From an uncultured cyanobacterium (GTDB lineage Bacteria; Cyanobacteriota; Cyanobacteriia; PCC-6307; Cyanobiaceae): 32,727 nucleotides of DNA. The position numbers were made by a program, and so were the translations under genes. The DNA is taken from NCBI GenBank assembly GCA_903917565.1, contig CAIXBB010000041.1:1-32727 (forward strand), given 5' to 3'. Numbering within the stretch: position 1 is the stretch's first letter; each line of letters begins with the position of its first letter. The notes under the pieces were generated by a model. That model saw only the letters and a program-made list of their open reading frames with translations. It was not told where the DNA came from and did no database searches. This document shows positions 1 to 8,088 of the stretch, in pieces.

Positions 1-36
1 GGGGTTCCAGGGGCGGAAGGACTTGGGCTTGACCAT
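1..36 (-). CDS. Transposase N-terminus, truncated by window edge (IS1182-like?)
   Basis: An ATG at 36 on the minus strand opens a frame reading MVKPKSFRPWNP to the window edge. The K-x-F-R-P-W/Y start matches my memory of the N-termini of IS1182-family DDE transposases, which usually continue with a glutamine and a leucine/proline-rich stretch. Only 12 codons are visible, so the family call is tentative. The identical start occurs at the right edge in the opposite direction, which supports a repeated, translated element. The gene is cut by the window boundary, not necessarily broken in the genome. Confidence 0.5.
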   Translation of the reverse strand, partial: MVKPKSFRPWNP

Positions 37-141
37 GCCCCATTCTCTAGCTCAGAACCATTGCAGTCACAGGGATCTGGGCGGATTGACAGGCGTCTGT
101 GGAGAGGTCCTGCGCGGATCTATGTGCGACACGCTCCTAGG
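1..141 (-). mobile_element. Left-edge fragment of an insertion sequence (5' end of the element)
   Basis: Positions 2-141 are an exact inverted copy of 32588-32727. The repeat runs from the window edge to a shared CTAG at 137-140, after which the two flanks differ. Reading outward (minus strand), it holds about 100 bp of leader and then the start of an ORF at 36. This is what one terminus of an IS would look like, with the terminal sequence beginning near GAGCGTGTCGCACATAG. The CTAG at both junctions could be a 4-bp target duplication, but only one end of each copy is present, so this cannot be confirmed. Confidence 0.75.
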
Positions 142-376
142 GCAACGCCAGCGACATCCTTGGCCGATCCTGTTGATGGAGCGGCGGGGCAACAAGAGAA
201 AGGCGCCGTCAGGGCATCCTGCAGCACAGGAGACATCCTGGTCGCATCTAGGTCAGTACCTCAATGATGCTTCCTCATGGAGAAGGCGCTACGGCGGGAG
301 GGCCACAGCGATGCCGGTAGATTGAACTGCTGACCATTGTGATCATCAGCCAAGTGGAGTTCCCCAGCTGCCAACA
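142..376. other. Gene-free stretch between IS end and mscS-like gene
   Basis: About 235 bp with no ORF that looks like a gene on either strand and no recognisable RNA or strong hairpin. It must contain the promoter of the channel gene starting at 377 if that gene is transcribed on its own. I could not pick out convincing -35/-10 boxes. Confidence 0.5.
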
Positions 377-1855
377 ATGGCCACCATCTCGAACATTCTG
401 ATTGCCCTGGGGCTGGTGGTCCTGCTGCTGGGCCTGCGGTTGATCTGCAGGCGCTGCCGCATCGTCCCGATTCCGGTACAACTGCCTGCTCTGGCGATCC
501 TGCTCTGGCTGATCATCTCCAGCCTGCCTTCGGCTCTTGTCACCCCCTCGAGCCGGCCCTGGCTGCAGAGCACGCTTCAGCTCAGCCAGGGTTATGCGCT
601 GCTGCAATTGATCACCTGGGCCGGGTTGGAATTGCCTGGCTTTCTGCCCTGGTGGCCGCGACCTGCGAAGATCTTGCGGGATCTGGCCATGCTGGTGATT
701 GCTGGAGCAATCACCATTGCGGTGCTTCAGCAGCAGGCCAGGATCAATGTGGTCGGCCTGGTCACGACATCAGCGATCCTGACGGCGGTCATCGGCTTGG
801 CAGCCCAGGAATCACTCAAGGATTTATTTGCTGGCATCGTGCTGCAGGTTGACTCACCTTTTCAGGAAGGTGACTACATCGATGTCGGCGATAATGTCAA
901 TGGGAGAGTTGTGTCTCTGACCTTGATGAGTACGCGGGTGCAACATGTTCATGGCGCCTTGATCACCCTGCCAAACAGCAGAATCTGGGGCACGAACATT
1001 CGTCGCTTCAGCGCAAGGGGACCGATCGCCCGTGAGATCCACCTCAACCTGGCGACCTCCTTCCCACCTGAGAAGGCTATCCAGCTTCTGCTCCACCTGG
1101 CCCGCCAGCATCCCTTGGTGCTCAGGCATCCGGAACCGGAGGCCTTCGTCTTTGCCTATGCCGACCATGCCATCACCTATGAGCTGGAGGTGTGGCAGGA
1201 GGATCCCACAGACAGTGGTTTCGATGTTCTGCGCGGCCAGCTGCTCTCCCAGATCTGGTACGCCCTGGAACGGGTCGGGATGACCCTTCCGCACCCGATC
1301 AGGGAGCTGCGTTCCCAATCACTTCCAGAGGCGGTCGATGACCCTGCGGGAGTCGACCTACCATCGCGATTGAACCTGCTGCGAGAGAACATTCTATTTG
1401 GTCATCTAAGCGCAGACCAGCTTGATCAGGTTGCACCGCTCACCAGATGCATACGCTTTGCCCAGGGCGAAGCCGTGATTGTGGAGGGAGAGGAGGGCGA
1501 CACCATGTTCCAGGTTGTGAGTGGCGCTCTGGAAGTTCAGAAGCTGATTGATGGCAAGCTCACTGTGGTGGCCAAGTTGGGGCCGGGGGCCATCTTCGGT
1601 GAGATGAGCGTCTTCAACAACGAGCCGCGCAGCGCCACCGTACGCGTTCAACAGGAGTGCGTCTTACTGGAAGTGGAACGGGACGATCTCAGGCCTGTGC
1701 TTGAGGGCAATCCCCAGCTGGTGGAGCAACTGGCAAAACTGATCAGTGAACGCCGCGCCCAGCTGAGCGACCTCAATCAGGAACGACAGCAGGCTCAGGG
1801 CAATCAGTTGTTGCTTCAAATGCGGCAAATGTTCTCGATTCTCACCTCCAACTGA
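377..1855 (+). CDS. Mechanosensitive ion channel (MscS family) with C-terminal cyclic nucleotide-binding domain
   Basis: The 492-residue protein has hydrophobic segments near residues 7-23, 37-52 and 100-145. The last runs into an MscS pore and beta domain (about 130-205, with AAQESLKDLFAG, GDYIDVGD and ITLPNSRI). Residues about 338-475 form a cNMP-binding fold with an intact phosphate-binding cassette (IFGEMSVFNNEPRSATV), including the FGE triad and the arginine that contacts the cyclic phosphate. The family forms inner-membrane channels that open under hypo-osmotic tension; the fused domain suggests gating or modulation by cAMP or cGMP. The ATG at 377 has only a weak, distant GGAG at 356-359, and no better in-frame start is visible. 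The gene is less GC-rich than the core genes and adjoins the IS end, so acquisition is possible. Confidence 0.88.
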   Translation: MATISNILIALGLVVLLLGLRLICRRCRIVPIPVQLPALAILLWLIISSLPSALVTPSSRPWLQSTLQLSQGYALLQLITWAGLELPGFLPWWPRPAKILRDLAMLVIAGAITIAVLQQQARINVVGLVTTSAILTAVIGLAAQESLKDLFAGIVLQVDSPFQEGDYIDVGDNVNGRVVSLTLMSTRVQHVHGALITLPNSRIWGTNIRRFSARGPIAREIHLNLATSFPPEKAIQLLLHLARQHPLVLRHPEPEAFVFAYADHAITYELEVWQEDPTDSGFDVLRGQLLSQIWYALERVGMTLPHPIRELRSQSLPEAVDDPAGVDLPSRLNLLRENILFGHLSADQLDQVAPLTRCIRFAQGEAVIVEGEEGDTMFQVVSGALEVQKLIDGKLTVVAKLGPGAIFGEMSVFNNEPRSATVRVQQECVLLEVERDDLRPVLEGNPQLVEQLAKLISERRAQLSDLNQERQQAQGNQLLLQMRQMFSILTSN

Positions 1856-1913
1856 GACGCCGGACACCTTTTTCTGCCTTGCCCAGAACGACCACCCCTC
1901 GCACACCGCGATA

Positions 1914-2267
1914 TCAGACCCTCAACAGCTGTTCGCAGCGGCGTTCCCAGTCGCGGTGGGTGCCGATCCCCGCCACCAGCACCCGCTCGGGCGGTTCCTC
2001 CCGCAGCCGCAGCTGCCACTGGCGGATCACATCGGCCCGCTCCATCCAGACGTTGAGCACCAGCCGCTGGATGGCTTCTCCGTCCCAGCTGCGGCCCCGG
2101 GCGGTGTCGAGGGCCCAATCCAGCAGATCATCCAGCTGGAAAGGGCGGAAGCCGCCGTAGATCGGGCCGGGGGTGGAATGGCCGGGGTCGGGAGAGGCGG
2201 ACTTCTGTTCGAGATAAAAGAGTTGCAAGGGATCCGACAACCCGCAGAACTGCAGGAGATAGGACAT
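1914..2267 (-). CDS. Conserved hypothetical protein, 117 aa
   Basis: I do not recognise a named domain. The protein starts MSYLLQFCGLSDPLQLFYL, has a central GGFRPFQLDDLLDWALD segment and ends in a charged region with RADVIRQWQLRLREEP and GIGTHRDWERRCEQLL. There is no signal peptide or membrane segment. The start at 2267 is chosen over an in-frame ATG at 2297 because GGAGGT lies 9 nt before it. It is preceded on the same strand by the DAHP synthase gene, but a strong inverted repeat at 2356-2386 separates the two, so it may be transcribed on its own. The composition matches core genes, and it is probably a lineage-conserved cyanobacterial protein. Confidence 0.7.
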   Translation of the reverse strand: MSYLLQFCGLSDPLQLFYLEQKSASPDPGHSTPGPIYGGFRPFQLDDLLDWALDTARGRSWDGEAIQRLVLNVWMERADVIRQWQLRLREEPPERVLVAGIGTHRDWERRCEQLLRV

Positions 2268-2321
2268 CAGCGGACCTCCATGATCTTGCCGACCCAAACG
2301 TACCCAGAGTGGGCCAGTTTG

Positions 2322-2338
2322 CTGTTCGTCAAGAACAG
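2322..2338. promoter_or_regulatory. Short palindrome in the leader of the 117-aa gene
   Basis: CTGTTC-GTCAA-GAACAG is a perfect 6-bp inverted repeat about 55 bp upstream of the start at 2267. On the minus strand TTGAC sits between the arms. It could be an operator or a small leader hairpin; no regulator is evident. Confidence 0.35.
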
Positions 2339-2355
2339 TCTGTTGTAGTCAAAGG

Positions 2356-2386
2356 AATCAGCACTCGCCGCATCGGAGTGCTGATT
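2356..2386 (-). promoter_or_regulatory. CIRCE-like inverted repeat (HrcA-type operator) or aroG terminator
   Basis: An 11-bp perfect inverted repeat flanks a 9-nt spacer. Its inner part (2358-2384) reads TCAGCACTC-N9-GAGTGCTGA. The CIRCE element bound by the heat-shock repressor HrcA is TTAGCACTC-N9-GAGTGCTAA, so this matches except for one symmetric base per arm and has the exact spacer. It lies about 90 bp upstream of the minus-strand gene at 2267 and just downstream of the aroG stop at 2393. On the minus strand it is followed by CCTTTGAC rather than a long T-run, so a terminator is possible but weaker than usual. Confidence 0.55.
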
Positions 2387-2392
2387 CGTTCT

Positions 2393-3466
2393 TCAGGCCA
2401 GGGCAAGGCTTCGGGCCTGGGCCTGTTGGACGGCCTCAGCCAGCTCATTCAGCAGATCCAGGGTGGTGCCCAGATCGATGCAGGCATCGGTGATGCTCTG
2501 GCCGTAGGTGAGGGAGGAAAGATCGGCGGAAATCTTCTGGCTTCCTTCCACCAGATGGCTCTCCAGCATCACCCCCATCACGTGGACGGAACCCTGGCGC
2601 ACCTGATCGGCCACCTGGCGCAGCACCTCCGCCTGGCGGCGGTAGTCCTTGTTGGAATTGCCGTGGCTGCAATCCACCATCAGCCGGGCCGGCAGGCCGT
2701 CCCGGGCCAGCAGCCCCGCCGCGGCCGCCACCGCCTCGGCGTGGTAGTTGGTGCCGCTCTTGCCCCCGCGCAGCACCAGGTGGCCATCCGGGTTGCCCGT
2801 GGTGGAGACGATGGCGGCCTGGCCGCCCTTGTTGATGCCCAGGAAATGGTGGGGCCGGGCGGCCGCCTCCATGGCATTGATGGCAGTGGCGGCACTGCCG
2901 TCGGTGCCGTTCTTGAAGCCGATCGGCATCGACAGGCCCGAGGCCATCTCCCGGTGGGTCTGGCTTTCGGTGGTGCGGGCGCCGATCGCGGTCCAGCTGA
3001 TCAGATCGGCGAGGTACTGGGGCACCACCGGATCGAGCACCTCGGTGGCCGCCGGCAGGCCCAGCTCCGCCAGGTGCAGCAGCAGGGAGCGGGCGCGGCG
3101 CAGACCGGTGTTGATGTCGTAGCTGCCGTCGAGGTGTGGATCATTGATCATTCCCTTCCACCCCACGGTGGTGCGTGGCTTCTCGAAGTAGACCCGCATC
3201 ACGATCTCCAGTTCGCCCCGGTGCCGGCGCTGGGCCTGGGCGATGGCTTCGGCGTACTCGCGGGCGGCGGCCACGTCATGGACCGAACAGGGGCCGACGA
3301 TCACAAGCACCCGCTGGTCGCCGGCGTGCAGGATGGCCTTGATGCGCTCGCGTGCCTGCTGCACGGTGCGGGCGGCCTGCTCCGAAAGGGGCAGCTCCCC
3401 GTGCAGCACCTCCGGCGGCACCAGCGGCCTGGTTTCCACCACGTGGAGGTCGGAGGTGGGGATCAT
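2393..3466 (-). CDS. aroG: 3-deoxy-7-phosphoheptulonate synthase (DAHP synthase, class I AroFGH type)
   Basis: This enzyme condenses phosphoenolpyruvate with erythrose 4-phosphate, the first step of the shikimate pathway, in the cytoplasm. Diagnostic segments are [63 protein letters not shown] and [11 protein letters not shown], in the family order; the Cys, His, Glu and Asp metal ligands fall in these. The start at 3466 ([18 protein letters not shown]) gives 357 aa, close to the usual 350. An in-frame start at 3529 would add 21 residues, and no clear ribosome site decides between them. The gene is divergent from acnB. The shikimate dehydrogenase gene (aroE) is also in this window but unlinked. 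aroF, aroG and aroH paralogues cannot be distinguished from sequence alone. Confidence 0.93.
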   Translation of the reverse strand: MIPTSDLHVVETRPLVPPEVLHGELPLSEQAARTVQQARERIKAILHAGDQRVLVIVGPCSVHDVAAAREYAEAIAQAQRRHRGELEIVMRVYFEKPRTTVGWKGMINDPHLDGSYDINTGLRRARSLLLHLAELGLPAATEVLDPVVPQYLADLISWTAIGARTTESQTHREMASGLSMPIGFKNGTDGSAATAINAMEAAARPHHFLGINKGGQAAIVSTTGNPDGHLVLRGGKSGTNYHAEAVAAAAGLLARDGLPARLMVDCSHGNSNKDYRRQAEVLRQVADQVRQGSVHVMGVMLESHLVEGSQKISADLSSLTYGQSITDACIDLGTTLDLLNELAEAVQQAQARSLALA

Positions 3467-3632
3467 GCGCTGCCGCCGGTGGGGATTGGTCAGACCCCCC
3501 AGCCTACGAAGTGATGGCACCGACTCCATCGCCGACTTCTGCAGCCGTCGTCACCAGAGGGCGGACCCACGGGGAAGAACAATGGGGGTCATGCCCATGC
3601 CATCCGGGGGTACGACCCGGTCCTTCCCCCCC

Positions 3633-6275
3633 ATGTCCGTCTCCCCGAGCCCCGCCCCCCTGTCAGCGTCCGAGCTGCTCCCCACCTACCGCGAGGCCGC
3701 CGCAGCCCGCGAAGCCCTCGGCGTGCCCCCCCTGCCGCTCACGGCACCCCAGGCCCAGGCCCTCACCCAGTTGCTGGGGCACCCGCCCGCCGGGGAGGAG
3801 GCGTTTCTGCTGCACCTGCTGAGCGAGCGCATTCCGCCGGGGGTGGATGAGGCCGCCTACGTGAAGGCCGGCTGGCTCAGCGCCGTGGCCCAGGGCACCG
3901 CAACGAGTCCCCTGGTGAGCGCCCTGGAGGCCACCCGGCTGCTGGCCACCATGATCGGCGGCTACAACGTCGGCGCCCTGATCGCCCTGCTGGACCACGC
4001 CGATGCTGCCATCGCCTCCGAAGCGGCCACGGGACTGAGCCGCACCCTGCTTGTGTATGACGCCTTCCACGACGTGCTGGAGCTGGCCGAGACCAACCCC
4101 CTGGCCCGCCAGGTGGTGGACAGCTGGGCGGCGGCCGAATGGTTCCACGCCCGCCCCCCCCTGCCGGAGGCGATCACCGTCACGGTGTTCAAGGTGACGG
4201 GGGAGACCAACACCGACGACCTCTCCCCGGCCACCCACGCCACCACCCGCCCCGACATCCCCCTGCACGCCCAGGCGATGCTGGAGACGCGCATGCCCGA
4301 GGGGCTGGCCCTGATCGCCGAACTGAAGGGCAAGGGCCACCCGCTGGCCTATGTGGGCGATGTGGTGGGGACGGGCAGCTCCCGCAAATCCGCCATCAAT
4401 TCGGTGCTCTGGCACATCGGCACCGACATCCCGCATGTGCCCAACAAGCGCAGCGGCGGGGTGGTGCTGGGCAGCAAGATCGCGCCGATCTTCTTCAACA
4501 CCGCCGAGGATTCCGGCGCCCTGCCGATCGAGTGCGACGTCTCGGCCCTGAACAGCGGCGACGTGATCACGATCCGGCCCCACGCCGGCACGATCGAGAG
4601 GGCCGCCGGGGAGCCGGGCGCCGGGGAGGTGCTGGCCTGCTTCGAGCTCAAGCCCAGCACCATCGCCGACGAGGTGCGGGCCGGCGGCCGCATCCCCCTG
4701 CTGATCGGCCGCTCGCTCACCGACAAGGTCCGGCTGCAGCTGGGCCTGCCCCCCTCCGAGGCCTTCATCCGGCCGGTGGCGCCCGTCGACACGGGCAAGG
4801 GCTTCACCCTGGCCCAGAAGATGGTGGGCAAGGCCTGCGGCCTGGCCGGGGTGCGCCCCGGCACGAGCTGCGAACCGCTGATGACCAGCGTCGGCAGCCA
4901 GGACACCACCGGGCCGATGACCCGCGACGAGATGAAGGAGCTGGCCTGTCTGGGCTTCTCCGCCGATCTGGTGATGCAGAGCTTCTGCCACACCGCTGCC
5001 TACCCCAAGCCGGTGGACCTCAAGACCCACGCCGAGCTGCCGGACTTCATCAGCTCCCGGGGCGGCGTCGCCCTGCGCCCCGGCGACGGCATCATCCACA
5101 GCTGGCTCAACCGCATGCTGCTGCCCGACACCGTGGGCACCGGCGGTGACAGCCACACCCGTTTTCCGCTCGGCATCTCCTTCCCGGCCGGCTCCGGCCT
5201 GGTGGCCTTCGCCGCCGCCATCGGCGCCATGCCCCTCGACATGCCCGAATCGGTGCTGGTGCGCTTCAGCGGCTCCCTGCAGCCCGGCGTCACGCTCCGG
5301 GATGTGGTGAATGCCATTCCCTACGTGGCCATCCAGCAGGGCCTGCTGACGGTGGAGAAGGCCGGCAAGAAGAACATCTTCAGCGGCCGCATCATGGAGA
5401 TCGAAGGGCTTCCCGATCTGAAGCTGGAGCAGGCGTTTGAGTTGACGGACGCGACCGCCGAGCGCTCCTGCGCCGGCAGCACGATCAAGCTGAGCGTCGA
5501 GACGGTGAGCGAATACCTGCGCAGCAACGTGGCCCTGCTCAAGAACATGATTGCGCGGGGCTACAGCGACGCCCGCACCATGGCGCGGCGGATCAGGGCG
5601 ATGGAGGCCTGGCTGGCCGATCCGGTGCTGATGGAGGCCGATGCCGACGCCGCGTACGCCGCCGTGATCGACATCGACCTGAACGAACTGACCGAACCGA
5701 TCCTGGCCTGCCCCAACGACCCCGACAACGTCAAGCTGCTGAGCGAGGTGGCGGGCGACCGGATCGATGAGGTGTTCATCGGCTCCTGCATGACCAACAT
5801 CGGCCACTACCGCGCCGCCGCCACGGTGCTCGATGGGGCCGGCACCAGCGCCGCCCGCCTGTGGGTCTGCCCCCCCACCCGCATGGACGACGAGGTGCTG
5901 CGCGCCGAGGGCTACACCGCCAAGTTCGAGACCGCCGGCGCCCGTATGGAGCTGCCCGGCTGCTCGCTCTGCATGGGCAACCAGGCTCGGGTGGAGGACA
6001 ACACCACGGTGTTCTCCACCAGCACCCGCAACTTCAACAACCGCCTCGGCAACGGCGCCCAGGTGTACCTGGGCAGCGCCGAACTGGCGGCGGTGTGCGC
6101 CCTGCTGGGACGGATCCCCAGCCCGGCCGAGTACCTGGAGATCGCGGCGGCCAAGATCGATCCCCTCTCCGATCAGCTCTACCGCTACCTCAACTTCGAC
6201 CAGATCGATGGTTTCGAGGATGCCGGCCGGGTGGTGAGCGTGGAGGAGGAGGAAAAGGTGCTGGCGGAGGTGTAG
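3633..6275 (+). CDS. acnB: Aconitate hydratase B (bifunctional aconitase / 2-methylisocitrate dehydratase)
   Basis: AcnB interconverts citrate and isocitrate using a 4Fe-4S cluster. The domain order is that of AcnB: an N-terminal HEAT-like region (about 20-160), then the swivel domain ([32 protein letters not shown]), then the catalytic domains. Cluster ligands are seen in GSCMTNIGH (about residue 718) and PGCSLCMGN (about 777 and 780), matching the spacing in E. coli AcnB. Length from 3633 is 880 aa, close to the family's roughly 865. In-frame ATGs at 3582, 3591 and 3597 would add up to 17 residues; GGGGAAGA precedes 3582, so the start is uncertain. The stop is only 10 bp from the first attC-like site, so the gene borders the accessory island. 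Confidence 0.95.
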   Translation: MSVSPSPAPLSASELLPTYREAAAAREALGVPPLPLTAPQAQALTQLLGHPPAGEEAFLLHLLSERIPPGVDEAAYVKAGWLSAVAQGTATSPLVSALEATRLLATMIGGYNVGALIALLDHADAAIASEAATGLSRTLLVYDAFHDVLELAETNPLARQVVDSWAAAEWFHARPPLPEAITVTVFKVTGETNTDDLSPATHATTRPDIPLHAQAMLETRMPEGLALIAELKGKGHPLAYVGDVVGTGSSRKSAINSVLWHIGTDIPHVPNKRSGGVVLGSKIAPIFFNTAEDSGALPIECDVSALNSGDVITIRPHAGTIERAAGEPGAGEVLACFELKPSTIADEVRAGGRIPLLIGRSLTDKVRLQLGLPPSEAFIRPVAPVDTGKGFTLAQKMVGKACGLAGVRPGTSCEPLMTSVGSQDTTGPMTRDEMKELACLGFSADLVMQSFCHTAAYPKPVDLKTHAELPDFISSRGGVALRPGDGIIHSWLNRMLLPDTVGTGGDSHTRFPLGISFPAGSGLVAFAAAIGAMPLDMPESVLVRFSGSLQPGVTLRDVVNAIPYVAIQQGLLTVEKAGKKNIFSGRIMEIEGLPDLKLEQAFELTDATAERSCAGSTIKLSVETVSEYLRSNVALLKNMIARGYSDARTMARRIRAMEAWLADPVLMEADADAAYAAVIDIDLNELTEPILACPNDPDNVKLLSEVAGDRIDEVFIGSCMTNIGHYRAAATVLDGAGTSAARLWVCPPTRMDDEVLRAEGYTAKFETAGARMELPGCSLCMGNQARVEDNTTVFSTSTRNFNNRLGNGAQVYLGSAELAAVCALLGRIPSPAEYLEIAAAKIDPLSDQLYRYLNFDQIDGFEDAGRVVSVEEEEKVLAEV

Positions 6276-6284
6276 GGGGGTAGG

Positions 6285-6373
6285 GACTAACACTCGCCAT
6301 CACCTAGACGCACAGAGGCGTTGGGATTGACAAGCCTCTTGCGGGGCGGCTCGGGTGGATAGCGATGTTAGGT
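6285..6373 (-). other. attC-like integron recombination site 1 (downstream of fkbM)
   Basis: Read on the minus strand, R'' is ACCTAAC (matches RYYYAAC) at 6373-6367 and R' is GTTAGTC at 6291-6285. Inside them, TCGCTATCCACC pairs with GGTGATGGCGA over ten bases, leaving one extra C on the L'' side. This is the kind of extrahelical base that orients attC folding. The centre holds a second stem (AGAGGC with GCCTCT). The site is 89 bp long and starts 33 bp after the fkbM stop. Its L'-R' end (GGTGATGGCGAGTGTTAG) closely resembles that of the site at 7984-8073 (GGTGATGGCAAGCGTTGG). Confidence 0.72.
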
Positions 6374-6405
6374 GCCCTTGGGAATTGAGCAAACCACCGC
6401 GCTCT

Positions 6406-7200
6406 TCAAGCAGCGGCCATGAAATAATAATGGTTGCCACTATAAAACTGTTCGCAGAATGCTTCCCTGCTTAGAGAGTGTGTACCGTTACTCTCTAGCC
6501 AATGTGACATCAGAAACAACCTCAAGTCACATTGGCTAGTCAGCAGGTCATAGATGCTCTCGGGACTTGTCCCATAATGGTCTGCAGCACCAAGGCCATG
6601 TTCAAAGACGATTACGGGACGACTGCTCTTGATCGTCTCTATCCCGCCTCTGAACACTTGAAGTTCAGCTCCCTCGACATCTACTTTGATGAAATGGATT
6701 GGCAAGGCTCTGGGTATCAGCTTGTCAAGCAGTTCTGTCTTGACAGATATCTCCTGAATTTCCTCATATGGTCGATCGTATCTTCTCTGGCGAAGCCCAC
6801 TGTAGCCGGGATTACTTATCACATGCTGAAAGGAAGTCGTTCCCGTGGTATCGCTTAAAGCGCAGTTAAAAATGTGCAGGCCCTGAATACCTCCAAATGA
6901 TTCGAGCAACCCTTTGTACATCTCAGGGAGCGGCTCAAAGGCGAAGTGACTCCCCTTTGGAGCGAAGCTCAGAATTTCCCTTAGGATGCTACCTTGATGG
7001 CAACCAACATCTACGCAGTTTGAGCCTTTCTTCAAGACTCGTTTCATTACCTCAATGGTTTGAATATCGTATAAGTGATTCTTATCTTCTACGTTAGACG
7101 TGCGTTCAGCAACGCGCGCATCCGTGAACAGCGAATGAACCTTTCTGGCCAGCGGCTCAATAAATGTACCGACTACCATTTTCTTTAGCAGATCGTTCAA
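6406..7200 (-). CDS. FkbM family methyltransferase (integron cassette gene)
   Basis: The 264-aa protein is a class I SAM-dependent methyltransferase of the FkbM type. Motif I is VDVGCHQGSILREIL (about residues 62-76), followed by FAFEPLPEM, and the family hallmark IKVDVEGAELQVFRGG lies at about 167-183. FkbM enzymes O-methylate sugars or secondary metabolites, often in surface glycan or natural-product pathways; the substrate here is unknown. No glycan or secondary-metabolism gene is adjacent, so the context does not help. The gene is clearly AT-richer than its neighbours and lies between two attC-like sites, with its stop 33 bp before site 1. I infer a cassette-borne acquired gene. The ATG at 7200 has no strong ribosome site, which is common for cassette genes. 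Confidence 0.88.
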   Translation of the reverse strand: MNDLLKKMVVGTFIEPLARKVHSLFTDARVAERTSNVEDKNHLYDIQTIEVMKRVLKKGSNCVDVGCHQGSILREILSFAPKGSHFAFEPLPEMYKGLLESFGGIQGLHIFNCALSDTTGTTSFQHVISNPGYSGLRQRRYDRPYEEIQEISVKTELLDKLIPRALPIHFIKVDVEGAELQVFRGGIETIKSSRPVIVFEHGLGAADHYGTSPESIYDLLTSQCDLRLFLMSHWLESNGTHSLSREAFCEQFYSGNHYYFMAAA

Positions 7201-7240
7201 TGTTGCGCCTCCAAAGTGCGGATTTGCCGCAGCTTACTGC

Positions 7241-7344
7241 AGCTAACGTTCCCACTCAGCCGCACGCAGCAGTTTGAGTATAAAGAGACTCCTAGGCCAA
7301 GAGCTTATGGATCCCGTCGGCTGCAGGGCAGTGGGGTGTTGGGC
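7241..7344 (-). other. attC-like integron recombination site 2 (downstream of the cold-shock gene)
   Basis: On the minus strand R'' is GCCCAAC (perfect RYYYAAC) at 7344-7338 and R' is GTTAGCT at 7247-7241. L'' CCCACT pairs with L' AGTGGG. Further in, CAGCCG pairs with CGGCTG, with unpaired bases on the L'' side. The length is 104 bp. It begins 9 bp after the final stop of the interrupted cold-shock ORF (7353) and ends 41 bp before the fkbM start, as expected for adjoining cassettes. Confidence 0.66.
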
Positions 7345-7352
7345 TGTAGGCA

Positions 7353-7895
7353 CTATCTGGGTGCTCTGATCCATCCAGCTGAGACCGCCTCCTGTTCGGA
7401 GCAGAACCACTGCTCTCCCTTCTCGGGACTAATCTTAGTGATTTCATAATCTTCAATGCCAACTACATGGTAAGATTTCCTGCCTCAATCAAAGGATACA
7501 TTCCCCTTCACAAGGCAGCCTAGCGTTGTTGAAGATTCAATTATCCCTGGGAAATACCCTGAGCAGAACCGGACCCCAAGAGTAAGAAAACCTACGATGA
7601 GGGCTGCAAATCCGATCCTTTGCAAGAATGAGTTCTTCCCTATGCTGGCTATACGGTGAGAACGCTTGGATGAGATCTGAGTCTGCGATGCACGGACGCG
7701 CTCGTCAGTCCCAGCGTTGATGGTAAACCGAAGTCGGTCCCCATCGCTGGGGCTCCTACCATACTCCAGCATGTCGCTTATATGTACAAATACTTCAACT
7801 AATTTCGCTTCTCCTTCAGGCCTGACAAAGCCAAAGCCTCTTTGGTCAATCCATTTAACGAGCGTTCCGATCATCAAATAATGTCTCATGGCCAC
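7353..7895 (-). pseudogene. Cold-shock-domain membrane protein with in-frame TGA (integron cassette gene)
   Basis: Residues about 8-60 are a cold-shock (OB-fold, nucleic-acid-binding) domain: GTLVKWIDQRGFGFVRPEG and VFVHISDML carry the RNP-like aromatic motifs. A basic linker and one membrane segment (FAALIVGFLTLGV, about 96-108) follow. The frame then meets a TGA at 7487-7485 after CLVKGNVSFD. Reading through it, the same frame continues as GRKSYHVVG, GEQWFCSEQEA and AGW to a TAG at 7355-7353. This is the recognisable small C-terminal domain (IKGN-S, YH-PG, GE-WFCSE-EA-AGWR) found at the ends of several nuclease-like and cold-shock proteins. So the intact gene was 180 aa; the stop leaves 136 aa. 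It is a nonsense mutation, a sequencing error, or less likely recoding. Confidence 0.78.
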
Positions 7896-7983
7896 TTTAG
7901 AATTGCTGGTTGAAATAACAGCAACCTCCAGACGGCCAAGATCTTCTCTACATCATTAAGATCAGTACGTGCCATACAAAGCG

Positions 7984-8073
7984 GCCCAACGCTTGCCATC
8001 ACCTGGCCGCAGAGACCCAAGGATATCTACAAAGATCATTTGGGGGCGGGTCAGATGTATGGCATTGTTAGCC
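7984..8073 (-). other. attC-like integron recombination site 3 (downstream of hicA)
   Basis: On the minus strand R'' is GGCTAAC at 8073-8067 and R' is GTTGGGC (perfect GTTRRRY) at 7990-7984. L'' TGCCAT pairs with L' ATGGCA, extending with single bulges through CATCTG. The inner part folds again: CCCAA with TTGGG and ATCT with AGAT. The length is 90 bp. It starts 15 bp after the hicA stop. Its L'-R' end is nearly the same as that of site 1, so they belong to one attC family. Confidence 0.7.
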
Positions 8074-8088
8074 GACTTCTCGCCCGCT

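Noticed and set aside
3663-6293. An 876-codon open frame antisense to acnB
   Set aside because: It has the His/Gly/Ala-rich composition of an antisense shadow in very GC-rich DNA, and the plus strand encodes a complete AcnB.
6311-6341. Terminator for acnB (AGAGGC/GCCTCT hairpin)
   Set aside because: The hairpin has no T-run on either side and is the inner stem of the attC-like site.
7485-7487. Selenocysteine or programmed readthrough at the TGA of the cold-shock gene
   Set aside because: The position is not a conserved cysteine in the domain as I know it, and no selenocysteine-type element was seen. A nonsense mutation or error is simpler.
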